A DNA stretch of 64,000 bases from Flavobacteriales bacterium (GTDB lineage: Bacteria; Bacteroidota; Bacteroidia; Flavobacteriales_F; PHOS-HE28): positions 57,845 to 121,844 of the forward strand of contig JACJZI010000011.1 in NCBI GenBank assembly GCA_020635655.1, read 5' to 3'. The translations under genes were made by a program, and so were the position numbers. The notes beneath the pieces are model-generated. The model made no database searches, was not told the origin of the DNA, and worked only from the letters and a program-made list of their open reading frames with translations. This document shows positions 1 through 8,262 of the stretch, in pieces (within the stretch, counting starts at the first letter, position 1; every line of letters starts with the position of its first letter).

Positions 1-131
1 GTGCCGTCGGTGCTGCCGTCGTCCACGCAGACCACCTCGATGTCGGGATGGGTCTGCGCCATCGCGGAGGCGAGCGCCCGATCGATGTGGGCCTCCACGT
101 TGTGGCAGGGAATGATGACGGACACCTTCAT
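1..131 (-). CDS. Family 2 glycosyltransferase, N-terminal fragment (cut by window edge)
   Basis: The minus-strand frame beginning with the ATG at 131 encodes about 43 residues before the window ends. It opens with MKVSVIIPCHN and continues to VVCVDDGSTDG, the hallmark nucleotide-binding start of GT-A fold family 2 glycosyltransferases. The DDGSTDG motif binds the nucleotide sugar. The rest of the protein lies outside the window, so sugar and acceptor cannot be inferred. It follows the SGNH gene at 169 and has its own -7 box at 142-149, so it may start a separate transcript of the polysaccharide locus. Confidence 0.85.
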   Translation of the reverse strand, partial: MKVSVIIPCHNVEAHIDRALASAMAQTHPDIEVVCVDDGSTDG

Positions 132-141
132 TGGCAGGCCG

Positions 142-149
142 CGAAAGTA
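142..149 (-). promoter_or_regulatory. -7 box TACTTTCG upstream of the edge glycosyltransferase
   Basis: Minus-strand TACTTTCG, one mismatch from the Bacteroidota TAnnTTTG box, sits 10 bases before the ATG at 131. It lies in a 15-base string (137-151) repeated exactly at 8245-8259 before another glycosyltransferase. No clear -33 element was seen. Confidence 0.4.
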
Positions 150-168
150 CCATGCCCGGCGGGGCCGA

Positions 169-1101
169 TCAGCGGGTGGGCAGCAGGTCCCTTTTTTGCA
201 GCTCGGCGAGCAGGTCGGCGCTGAACAGCTCGGCACCGGCCGCGTTCAAGTGGTTCCGATCGAAGAAATGATCGCGGTCGGACAGGTGATGGTCGTAGGC
301 CTTGTCGATGAGGACGGGTCCGTCGGGACCGACCAGATCGCGCAGATGGTCCGTGTATGCCGCATGTCTGGCCTGATCGCTCGCATGCGGGAAGTAGTGC
401 TCGCTCAGCACAAGCGGGATGTTCCGCTCCCGGCAAAGTGCGACGGTGCGTTGCAGGTAGTGCGCCTGCAGAGGGTCGATCCGCAGCGGACGGCCCTTGT
501 CATACCGGGGCGGGACCTTCAGTGAATCCGTCCGAAGCGCACCCCCACCCGCCCTGTACGTGGGATCACGATAGAACGGCGCATGGCCCTTCATGAAATA
601 GCGCAACGCAAGCATGTTCAGGCCACGGGGATCGTGCAGGGCGAGCGCCATCCTCCAGGCCGTGGCGTCCGACGGTATGTTCTGGACGAGGTCGCTCGTG
701 CTCTCCACGGCGTCGCTCTCCATCGCACCCTCATAGACATCCAACACGACCAGTCGCACGTGGCCCGGGTGAACGAGGTCCTTCAACAGGTAGTACGAGT
801 TCATCTGCGATTGTGCGCTGCTGCCCAGGTTGAAGGCCGCGTAGCCGTGGCGGGTGAAGTAGGCCGGATCGTAGCCCCGATACGCATGCGATGAACCGAG
901 AAAGACCACGTCGTAGGTGCTGTCCGGGTCGAACTCCTGGAACCGTTGGTAGGTGTCTCCACCCTTCATCAAAAGCTCCGGGGCGATCGAGAAGATCAAG
1001 GGAGTGCCGTTATGGGTGAGATGGCAGAGGGCCCAGAACCCGATCAGATAGGCACCGATGAAGGTGGCCAGGAAGGGTATCGCACGCTTCAGCAACCGCA
1101 T
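169..1101 (-). CDS. SGNH-hydrolase-like protein partnering the MBOAT acyltransferase
   Basis: This 310-residue protein has one N-terminal membrane segment (about residues 7-28) and then a periplasmic domain. FLGSSHAYRG (about 67-76) resembles the SGNH block I serine motif and DRNHLN (about 281-286) resembles the block V Asp-x-x-His pair, so both ends of a catalytic triad seem present. Its ATG lies 2 bases after the stop of the MBOAT gene at 1104-2549. This is the usual arrangement of AlgI-type acyltransferases with AlgX/AlgJ/DltD-like partners that complete O-acyl transfer to an exported glycan. Role by inference: O-acetylation or acylation of the polysaccharide made by this locus. The exact SGNH subfamily was not identified. 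Confidence 0.72.
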   Translation of the reverse strand: MRLLKRAIPFLATFIGAYLIGFWALCHLTHNGTPLIFSIAPELLMKGGDTYQRFQEFDPDSTYDVVFLGSSHAYRGYDPAYFTRHGYAAFNLGSSAQSQMNSYYLLKDLVHPGHVRLVVLDVYEGAMESDAVESTSDLVQNIPSDATAWRMALALHDPRGLNMLALRYFMKGHAPFYRDPTYRAGGGALRTDSLKVPPRYDKGRPLRIDPLQAHYLQRTVALCRERNIPLVLSEHYFPHASDQARHAAYTDHLRDLVGPDGPVLIDKAYDHHLSDRDHFFDRNHLNAAGAELFSADLLAELQKRDLLPTR

Positions 1102-1103
1102 CC

Positions 1104-2549
1104 TCAGAACTGGAAGTAGATGAACGCCGTGTTGCCGAAGTGCCCGAAAAGCAGGCAGGCGGCCATCACCGCGCCATAGAACACGTATTGCACCGGGCGC
1201 GGTGCTGCACGGCGCCCCTTCACCAGGTCATCGATGAGCGGATCGAACACCAGGAACCCCATGGCGAAGAGCAGGGAGGTCAGGGCCATGACCGGTGCAT
1301 GATCGAACAAGGTGTGTCGCAGGCCTTCGAGGCCGGTCCGCAGGTCCATCATCTCATGCAGGATCCAACCCGCGGCATCGATGGTACGCGCGCGAAAAAG
1401 GACCCATGACAAGAGCACGAGCACGAAGGTGGCCGGCACGTTCACAGCCTGCCTCCATCCTGGTCGGCGCGCCAACCCCGTGACCGCATTGAAACGCTCC
1501 CAAAGCGGTGCGAAGATCAGGGCGGCCACGAGGAAGGCACCGTGCAACGCGCCCCAGAGGACGAACGTCCAGTTGGCGCCATGCCACAACCCGCTCACGA
1601 GGAACACAACGAAGAGGTTGAAATACCAACGCCACTTGAGCACGCGGTTCCCACCGAGCGGTATGTAGAGGTAGTCCCGGAACCAGGTGCTGAGGCTGAT
1701 GTGCCAGCGTGACCAGAACTCGCGTATCGATGAGGAGAGGTAAGGGGTCCGGAAGTTCTCCATCAGGTCATGGCCCAGCACGCGGGCGGCACCGATGGCG
1801 ATATCGGAATAGGCGCTGAAGTCACAGTAGATCTGCAGGGCGAACAGAAAGGTGGCCAGCACCAGGGTGGGACCGTCGTGCTGGCGGGGTGCGTCGTAGA
1901 TGGGATCGACGATGAGGCCGAGGCGATCGGCGATCACCAGCTTCTTGAAGAAACCCCAGAGCATCTGCTTCAGGCCTCGGATGACACGTGCCTGGTCGAA
2001 GTCGTGGTCCCGGAAGAACTGGGGCAACAGGTTGGGCGCGCGCTCGATGGGCCCGGCGACCAGTTGCGGGAAGAAGGTGACGTAGAGGGCGAACCTGCCC
2101 AGGTGGCGCGTGGGCTGCAGGACCCTTCGGTACACGTCGATGGTGTAGCTCATCGTCTGGAACGTGTAGAAACTGATGCCCATCGGCAGAAGCACATCGG
2201 TGTCCTGCACCGGCCAATGCCCACCGGCCGCGCCGACCACCGATCGCAGGGTGCCGTTCAGGAAGTTGAAATACTTGAAAAAGCCAAGGATGCCGAGGTT
2301 GGTGAGGATCGAGAAGAGCAGCCACCGCTTCCGCGTGCGGGGATCCTCGCTGCCCGCGATACCCCGCGAGGCCGTGTAGTCGACAATGGTGGAGACGACG
2401 AGCAGAACGGCATACTCCGCACGCCAGGCCATGTAGAACCAATAGCTCGCGATGAGCAGCAGCACCCAACGCCACCGCGGGTCGAGCAGGAAGTACAACG
2501 CCGCGACGACCGGAAAGAAGACCGCGAATTCGAAGGAGTTGAAGAGCAT
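1104..2549 (-). CDS. MBOAT-family O-acyltransferase (AlgI-like)
   Basis: This 481-residue polytopic membrane protein carries the conserved blocks of the AlgI/DltB branch of the MBOAT family: PQLVAGPIER (161-170), a long FWSRWHISLSTWFRDYLY block (278-295), and LWHGANWTF (321-329), whose His323 is the expected catalytic histidine. Members move acyl groups from a cytoplasmic donor across the membrane to extracytoplasmic sugars. Its ATG overlaps the TGA of the upstream glycosyltransferase by one base (TGATG), implying translational coupling. The SGNH-like gene follows after 2 bases. Together they predict acylation of the exported glycan; the acyl group cannot be read from the sequence. Confidence 0.93.
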   Translation of the reverse strand: MLFNSFEFAVFFPVVAALYFLLDPRWRWVLLLIASYWFYMAWRAEYAVLLVVSTIVDYTASRGIAGSEDPRTRKRWLLFSILTNLGILGFFKYFNFLNGTLRSVVGAAGGHWPVQDTDVLLPMGISFYTFQTMSYTIDVYRRVLQPTRHLGRFALYVTFFPQLVAGPIERAPNLLPQFFRDHDFDQARVIRGLKQMLWGFFKKLVIADRLGLIVDPIYDAPRQHDGPTLVLATFLFALQIYCDFSAYSDIAIGAARVLGHDLMENFRTPYLSSSIREFWSRWHISLSTWFRDYLYIPLGGNRVLKWRWYFNLFVVFLVSGLWHGANWTFVLWGALHGAFLVAALIFAPLWERFNAVTGLARRPGWRQAVNVPATFVLVLLSWVLFRARTIDAAGWILHEMMDLRTGLEGLRHTLFDHAPVMALTSLLFAMGFLVFDPLIDDLVKGRRAAPRPVQYVFYGAVMAACLLFGHFGNTAFIYFQF

Positions 2550-3775
2550 CAGCGCATCCGGATCAGTTCGTCCGCCCAGGCTGCATGCACGTCCTCACTG
2601 CAGAAATGTTCATTCCAATGGGCGCGGGCATGGTCACGCATGGCCCCATCCGCCAAACGCATGGCATCCATCAACGCAACTGCTAGTCCATCGGGACCAA
2701 TGACCGCAGGCAGGAGCACCCCTGTTCTTCCGTGGAGCACGATCTCCGGCACCCCTCCCACCGCACATGCGACCATCGGAACACCGAAGCTGGCAGCCTC
2801 CATGAGCGCAACCGGCACACCGCCCTCTGACATGCTCGGATGCACGAAAAGATCCACCGGATGCTCCTGGTACCATGAGATCACGTGTTTATTCGGCACA
2901 CTGCCCATTAGGGTCGCCCGTACGTTCGGCGGCATCCGGGCGATCTCCCGTTCCAGGTCATCGCGTTCCGGACCATCACCGAAATGGGTCCACTCCACCT
3001 CCATTTCGAACAATGCCAATGCCTTGGCCAGCAACGTGACCCGCTTCAGCGGGAACAGGTTGGAACAGGACACGATGCGCAGCGGACCCGGAGAAGGCGC
3101 CCAGGGAGCGCTCCCGTGGTCGGCGGTACCCAAATAGGCCAGCCCCAGCCGGTCCGCGAAACGCGGATGCCGCTCACGAAGATGCTCCAAACCCGAGCGC
3201 GATACGGCATATACGCGTCTGGCCCGCTCCAGGTGAAAGCTTTGAAGGACCTGCCAGCCGTCCGGGGAGCGATCAGCGAACAGGTCGAAACCCATGATCC
3301 GCGACACGAACCAACCCTTCGGGTACCAATAGCGCCACAACCCCAGGGCCGTAGCCCAGTCACTGGTCCAATAACTGTACAGGACCACGCGTTCGGGATC
3401 ATACCGTGATGCAAAGATCTTTCGCAAGGCGAGGGCGCGATGCAATCCCTGCCGAAAGCGGCTTCTCGCCTCGGGCCACCTGGCCCGAAAGACCTCCGGG
3501 GTAGGGGCGTCCCGGCGGACGATCCGGCGCACGCGAAGGAGCAGGGGCAGATGGATCATCATCCGGAAAAGACCAGCGCGCGCATAAAGCCTGGAAACAG
3601 GGCCCACCACCTCCACGCCTGCCGGCAGGTCGCGCGATGGTCCGAGTACTTCCAACGGGAACAACGATACACGATCGAACCTTTCCGCGAGGAAAGGCAG
3701 TTCGTGTTCCAGGAATGCTTCGCCAACACCATAGGGGAAGTGCATGGTGAACAACCAAAGCTCCCGTCCCCTCAT
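2549..3775 (-). CDS. Family 4 glycosyltransferase (GT-B, WcaL-like), paralogue A
   Basis: This 408-residue GT-B protein has the donor-binding C-terminal half typical of family 4: WTHFGDGPER (262-271) and the acidic EGGVPVALME segment (317-326) followed by AASFGVP. It transfers a sugar from an activated donor to the growing repeat unit at the cytoplasmic membrane face. It is clearly paralogous to the next upstream gene at 3827-5050: both share SGLEHLR, a LGTxDHG segment and WTHFGDG. The ATG at 3775 is preceded by a -7 box at 3802-3809, so it probably starts a unit with the MBOAT and SGNH genes. Donor and acceptor are unknown. Confidence 0.88.
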   Translation of the reverse strand: MRGRELWLFTMHFPYGVGEAFLEHELPFLAERFDRVSLFPLEVLGPSRDLPAGVEVVGPVSRLYARAGLFRMMIHLPLLLRVRRIVRRDAPTPEVFRARWPEARSRFRQGLHRALALRKIFASRYDPERVVLYSYWTSDWATALGLWRYWYPKGWFVSRIMGFDLFADRSPDGWQVLQSFHLERARRVYAVSRSGLEHLRERHPRFADRLGLAYLGTADHGSAPWAPSPGPLRIVSCSNLFPLKRVTLLAKALALFEMEVEWTHFGDGPERDDLEREIARMPPNVRATLMGSVPNKHVISWYQEHPVDLFVHPSMSEGGVPVALMEAASFGVPMVACAVGGVPEIVLHGRTGVLLPAVIGPDGLAVALMDAMRLADGAMRDHARAHWNEHFCSEDVHAAWADELIRMR

Positions 3776-3801
3776 GCTGTTCGTGCTGCCCGCGGCACGG
3801 C

Positions 3802-3809
3802 CAAAAATA
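3802..3809 (-). promoter_or_regulatory. -7 box TATTTTTG before glycosyltransferase 2549-3775
   Basis: Minus-strand TATTTTTG matches TAnnTTTG fully. It lies in the 51-base gap between two glycosyltransferase genes, 26 bases from the ATG, and marks a likely internal promoter driving glycosyltransferase, MBOAT and SGNH. Confidence 0.5.
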
Positions 3810-3826
3810 GCGTACGCGGGCAGGCT

Positions 3827-5050
3827 TCAGTCCGAGGCGCCCAGCACCTCCATGGCGAACCTGCCGAACGTGTTCTCGGCCCGGAAGTGCTGCTCCCAAA
3901 AAGCGCGGACCCGATCTCTCGCTGAGGGTGTGCACCAAGCACTCTCCGGGTATTCCTCCACCCATCGGGCCACCTCCCCGGGATCGGGATCGCGGGGTAG
4001 CAGCCGACCGGTCCGTTCGTTGACCAGGTCGCGCACACCACCCGAATCCGTGACCAGAAGCGGGATCCCGAAACTGGCCGCTTCCTGCGCGGCCACCGCG
4101 ACCCCGCCCTCCAGTTCGCTGAAGAGCACGAAAAGATGAACTGGCACCTCCCCATACCAATCCATGATCCGGGCATTGTCCCGGTCACCCTTCAGGTCCA
4201 CCTGCACGTTCGCCGGAAGGCGCGATATGGCCTTTTCCAAGGCGCCGCGTTCAACACCATCGCCGAAGTGGGTCCAGCGTACGGGGATCCGTACCTGTTC
4301 CAGCACCCGTGCCCAAAGCAGCAAGCGCTTGCGAGGGATGAGGTGCGCGCATGATGCGATGTGCAGTGGGTCCGGTGGTGCCCACGGGCCGGGTCCGTGG
4401 TCCGTAGTGCCCAGATGGCGCAGCGCGAATTTCTCCATGTACCTCGGATGACGGGCCCGCAGATGCTCCAAGCCGGACCCCGAGACCGCGAACACACGGT
4501 CCACATGTTCCAACTGAAAGCTCCGGAATGGGATCCATCCGCGCGCATGCTGGTGCTCATATAGGTCGAAGCCATGCGCCCTGGAGACGAAGCGCAGACG
4601 GGGATCGCGTTCGTGCAGCAGCCCAAGGGCAGTGACCCAGTCGTGCAGCCAGTAGGTGTACAACCGCCCACCCTCCATGGATGGATCACGCAACAGGTCC
4701 CTCAGAAGATGTGCACGATGCACAGCCTGGAGGGTGCGTTGGAACAACGCACGGCGCTCACTGCGCCATGACGGGACGTCCGGCGCATCCTGCCGCAGTG
4801 ATCGCCAAAGCTTCCGAGCAGGGCCGGACCAGGTCAGCAACTCCCTCAGGGTGGCACGCGCGTAGGGATCACCAGGCAATGTGCGCACCTGTGCGTTGGC
4901 CGGGAGCGGGCGGGCGGCGCCATCAGGGAATTGGGGGACCACCACCACACGTTCGGCCAGATCGCAGAGCACGGGAAGCTCGTTCTCGAGAAAAGTCTCA
5001 CCCCTTCCAAAAGGGAACCGCATGGTGAACAGGATCACGGTCCGTTGCAT
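3827..5050 (-). CDS. Family 4 glycosyltransferase (GT-B, WcaL-like), paralogue B
   Basis: The start is placed at the ATG at 5050 (MQRTVILFTMRFPFG), not at a longer in-frame opening that would run into the preceding gene; this leaves 7 bases after that gene's stop at 5058. The resulting 407-residue protein aligns along its length with the neighbour at 2549-3775, including GETFLENELP near the N-terminus, FVSRAHGFDLY in the middle, WTHFGDGVER and EGGVAVAAQE in the donor domain. The pair looks like a tandem duplication, which suggests two related linkages in the repeat unit. Confidence 0.87.
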   Translation of the reverse strand: MQRTVILFTMRFPFGRGETFLENELPVLCDLAERVVVVPQFPDGAARPLPANAQVRTLPGDPYARATLRELLTWSGPARKLWRSLRQDAPDVPSWRSERRALFQRTLQAVHRAHLLRDLLRDPSMEGGRLYTYWLHDWVTALGLLHERDPRLRFVSRAHGFDLYEHQHARGWIPFRSFQLEHVDRVFAVSGSGLEHLRARHPRYMEKFALRHLGTTDHGPGPWAPPDPLHIASCAHLIPRKRLLLWARVLEQVRIPVRWTHFGDGVERGALEKAISRLPANVQVDLKGDRDNARIMDWYGEVPVHLFVLFSELEGGVAVAAQEAASFGIPLLVTDSGGVRDLVNERTGRLLPRDPDPGEVARWVEEYPESAWCTPSARDRVRAFWEQHFRAENTFGRFAMEVLGASD

Positions 5051-5057
5051 GTCCGGG

Positions 5058-6062
5058 TCATGATGGCGCCCGCCCCAACAGGGCATTGACACGCCATTTG
5101 AGGAGATAGAGGATCCGGTCCGCGGGCCAATGACCACCGGCTTTCATGTGGGCGATCGATGCTCCCCAACCGTATCGCGGCAAATAATGATAGACCCGGT
5201 CCCACATGGTCCCCACCGTGCGCGCGAAGGCCGCCTGTGGGAACAGGCCTTGCCGGGCATTGAGCCACAACAGGTGGTCGAACCACGCGCGAAGGCGTCG
5301 TACTGCCTGTGCATCGGGTGGTTCGTGGAAATAGGTCAGCGCCATCAGATGCGTGTCGATCTGCTCCGGGGTCGGGTGGAGGCCGACCAGGGGGAACAGC
5401 AGACGCAGGATCTCGCGGTGGTTGGCGATCCGGTCCCCACCGCGGGTGATATTGTTCGCACCCCTGCGGTAGAGCGTCATGGGCTCATCCAGATTGGCGA
5501 TCCGGCCGACCGATGCGAGCCGGGCCCAGAACAACCAATCCTCTCCCACGCGCGGCCAGGCCGGATCGTAGCGCAGGCCATGCCGTTCCAGCACCTCCCG
5601 GCGCATGATGGACGCACCCTGGGACACGGGCACACCGAACAGCAGACCGGCCCGGGCATCGTCATCGCTCAATGGGAACTTCCAGGTCACCTCACGATCA
5701 CCGAAAAGCTGCAACCAACCGCCTGAAGCGCCCACGTCGGGATGCGCATCCATGAAAGCCACCTGTCTGGCAATACGTTCGGGCACGGCGATGTCGTCGG
5801 CGTCCAACCGTACGATGTACTCCCCACGTGCTGCGGCGATGCCTGTGTTGGCCGCGGCCGCGGGTCCCAGATTGGAGGCATGCCGAACGATGCGGATCCG
5901 TCGATCGCCGATATCTTCCAAAATGCGCAGACTATCGTCAGTGCTGGCATCATCCACGGCCACCACTTCCAGGTCCTTCCAGCTTCCATCGAGCACGGAA
6001 CGTACCGCCTCCTTTACGAATGTCGCCTTGTTAAATACCGGGATGAGCACGCTGACCCTCAT
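5058..6062 (-). CDS. Family 2 glycosyltransferase
   Basis: The start is set at the ATG at 6062 (MRVSVLIPVFNK), which overlaps the upstream stop as TGATG; a longer frame exists but would cover the preceding gene. The 334-residue product has a GT-A fold: VSVLIPVFN, VDDASTDDS near residue 40, and VRLDADD with the DxD-type metal and nucleotide-binding acidic cluster near residue 85. The C-terminal part resembles bacterial O-antigen transferases that act on lipid-linked glycans. It is coupled with the glycosyltransferase genes on both sides. Confidence 0.9.
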   Translation of the reverse strand: MRVSVLIPVFNKATFVKEAVRSVLDGSWKDLEVVAVDDASTDDSLRILEDIGDRRIRIVRHASNLGPAAAANTGIAAARGEYIVRLDADDIAVPERIARQVAFMDAHPDVGASGGWLQLFGDREVTWKFPLSDDDARAGLLFGVPVSQGASIMRREVLERHGLRYDPAWPRVGEDWLFWARLASVGRIANLDEPMTLYRRGANNITRGGDRIANHREILRLLFPLVGLHPTPEQIDTHLMALTYFHEPPDAQAVRRLRAWFDHLLWLNARQGLFPQAAFARTVGTMWDRVYHYLPRYGWGASIAHMKAGGHWPADRILYLLKWRVNALLGRAPS

Positions 6063-7057
6063 CCGCGCAAGTGCTTGAGTTTTCGCCGTAGCCGGAATGC
6101 AGGCCAGGAGCCTGCGCGCAACTGGTCCAGGAGCCCATCGAGCCGGGCCCGTTCCCATGGATCCCTGGGGTCGACCAGGGGAACGACCTCACGCATCGCC
6201 TCGAATTCACGGCGCTGGTGGATCGACCCATGCCATTTCAACACGAACCGTGTGGCCATTCGTATGACGATACCGGCATGCTCCTTCCGCACGGGGATGC
6301 GCCGAAGGCCCGACCTCAGATCGTGCAGGCTGTTCAGCACCCCGCACCATTCCGAAGCGCCTACGTCCTCGGCCAATTGATGCAACAGGGAGGCTGTTTC
6401 ATCCAAGAACGCCGGCATCGAGGTCATCGTCTTGCTTTCCTCATGGAGGCGGAACACGGCCAATTCGACCGGCTCGAACCGAAGCCCTGTGGTCCCATGT
6501 CTGAACAACAGGTCCCACCACAAGGCCAGGTCCATGACGTAGCGCAGTCCCGGATCGACCCCGCCCGCAGCGCGCACCACATCCATGCGATGGAAGGTGG
6601 CGGGCTGATTGATGACGGGGTCGGTGTAGAGTTCCTCGATGCGTGTCATGTCGTTGATGCGCTCGAACGGCCGGTCAGCCGTCCCTCGCCGATGTACGAC
6701 ACAACCTCCGAACACGCGCAATCCCGGATCGGACGCGAACGCATCCGCCACACGTCGCAGGGCGCCAGGCAGCAATGCGTCATCACTGTTCAGCCAATTG
6801 ACCACATCGCCCGTGGCATGGGCCAGGCCCTTGTTGATCGCATCGCTCTGACCACCATCCTTTTCGCTGCACCACCAGGCCAGTCCCCTTGCATGACGTT
6901 CGATCAGCGCGCGTGATCCATCGGTACTCCCACCATCCACCAAGATATGCTCCACCTCCACGCCCTGCTGATCAGCGACAGATCGCAGGCACTCTTCCAG
7001 GTAATCCACCTGCTGGTAACTCGGGGTGATCATACTGATCCGTAGTGCACGTTTCAT
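6059..7057 (-). CDS. Family 2 glycosyltransferase
   Basis: This 332-residue GT-A enzyme starts MKRALRISMITPSYQQ and carries ILVDGGSTDGS and WLNSDDALLPG, the variant DxD region typical of WcaA/WfgS-like transferases. The start overlaps the stop of the next upstream gene by 4 bases (ATGA) and its own stop overlaps the start of the next downstream one, so three glycosyltransferases are read as a coupled chain. Specificity is unknown. The C-terminal 120 residues are helical and rich in Arg, which could associate with the membrane. Confidence 0.9.
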   Translation of the reverse strand: MKRALRISMITPSYQQVDYLEECLRSVADQQGVEVEHILVDGGSTDGSRALIERHARGLAWWCSEKDGGQSDAINKGLAHATGDVVNWLNSDDALLPGALRRVADAFASDPGLRVFGGCVVHRRGTADRPFERINDMTRIEELYTDPVINQPATFHRMDVVRAAGGVDPGLRYVMDLALWWDLLFRHGTTGLRFEPVELAVFRLHEESKTMTSMPAFLDETASLLHQLAEDVGASEWCGVLNSLHDLRSGLRRIPVRKEHAGIVIRMATRFVLKWHGSIHQRREFEAMREVVPLVDPRDPWERARLDGLLDQLRAGSWPAFRLRRKLKHLRG

Positions 7058-8244
7058 GGTCGACGTTCTGAGAGTACCTCATGATAGACCTTGAGCACCT
7101 CATCGGCATAGTGTTCGATGGAGAACCGTTCCTCTGCGGCCAGAGAGGCTTGTTCTCCCAATTTACGCGCCTGGTCCGGGTCTGTTGCGAGCAGCCGCAT
7201 GCATTCGGCCAGTTCGCCGGTGCCGTCCGTGTAAAGCATGCCGGTGGTCCGGTCCGTGATCAGCTCGGGCGTGCCACCGCTGGCATGCCCGATCACCGGC
7301 AATCCAGCGGCCATGGCCTCCACGGTGACGCGGCCCATCGCCTCGTTCCGTGAGCACATGAGCAGCGCATGCGCGTATTCGAAGACGGCATAGGGGTCGG
7401 TCACAAAGCCGGCCAGTTCCACACGATCCTCCAGGCCAAGCTCCGTGATGCGCTGCCGCAGGGCATCGTCGCGGCCCTCTCCCGCGATCACCATGCGCGC
7501 GTCGATACCGGACCGGCACACCTCCGCCAATGCATCCACCGCCTGCAGTTGTCCCTTCGATGGATGGATCAGACCCACCATGGCAAAGATGAAAGGTACA
7601 GTGGACGACCAGCGGGCAGGGGCCATGCGCCGCAGCTCCCCGTAACGCGCACGGTGAAGCACACCATTGTAGATCACCGCGATCGGACGGACGGGCCTGG
7701 TATAGTGCAGGATGTCGGCCTTCACCGCCTCGGAGATCGCGATCAGTCGATCGGCATTGCGGAGCGCCCTGCCATACCCTCCCCGCCCTTCATCCAAATG
7801 CAGGAAATAATGACGCTCCGGAAGTTCTCGGATATGCCAGACCAACGGGCGCAGGACCTCCGACGACAGGTCCGCCGCCACCCCGACCACGCTTGAGTTG
7901 GCATGCACAATGTCCGTGTCCCAGGCTTTCGTCTGGTCGGCAAGCACGGGAAGCAGGGCCCGGTTCCGCTGCGCCCTGGCCCGTGCCGCTCTGTGGTACC
8001 TCCACCATTGGCCGATGCGGTGATGCGCCCGGCCCTCATAGCGCCGTTCGCTCATCCAGGGCTGGAAGGGAAGGACGCGATGTGCGATACGCAGTTCCGA
8101 CAACCGGTCGGTCATCGGCCCTTCGCGCGGCAACAGCACATGCGGGACCACCTCGCCGCGATCGCGCAGTTCGACCAACAGGTCGAGGAGCGATCGATTG
8201 GCGCCGTATAGCTCCGCGTAGTGCGTGAGGTAGGTGACATGCAC
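7054..8244 (-). CDS. Family 4 glycosyltransferase with GTG start
   Basis: This 396-residue GT-B enzyme has THYAELYGANRSLLDL at the N-terminus, VGLIHPSKGQ in the hinge, and NEAMGRVTVEAMAAG, a clean E-x7-E donor motif, in the C-terminal half. No in-frame ATG precedes the conserved N-terminus; GTG at 8244 is the only reasonable start. A TACTTTCG box ends 5 bases before the GTG, so the message is probably leaderless or nearly so. The gene begins a coupled run of glycosyltransferases going to 5058. Confidence 0.88.
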   Translation of the reverse strand: MHVTYLTHYAELYGANRSLLDLLVELRDRGEVVPHVLLPREGPMTDRLSELRIAHRVLPFQPWMSERRYEGRAHHRIGQWWRYHRAARARAQRNRALLPVLADQTKAWDTDIVHANSSVVGVAADLSSEVLRPLVWHIRELPERHYFLHLDEGRGGYGRALRNADRLIAISEAVKADILHYTRPVRPIAVIYNGVLHRARYGELRRMAPARWSSTVPFIFAMVGLIHPSKGQLQAVDALAEVCRSGIDARMVIAGEGRDDALRQRITELGLEDRVELAGFVTDPYAVFEYAHALLMCSRNEAMGRVTVEAMAAGLPVIGHASGGTPELITDRTTGMLYTDGTGELAECMRLLATDPDQARKLGEQASLAAEERFSIEHYADEVLKVYHEVLSERRP

Positions 8245-8249
8245 GGCCG

Positions 8250-8257
8250 CGAAAGTA
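8250..8257 (-). promoter_or_regulatory. -7 box TACTTTCG abutting a GTG start
   Basis: Minus-strand TACTTTCG is separated by 5 bases from the GTG at 8244. The surrounding 15 bases (8245-8259) are identical to 137-151, the corresponding site of the edge glycosyltransferase. Confidence 0.45.
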
Positions 8258-8262
8258 CCGTG

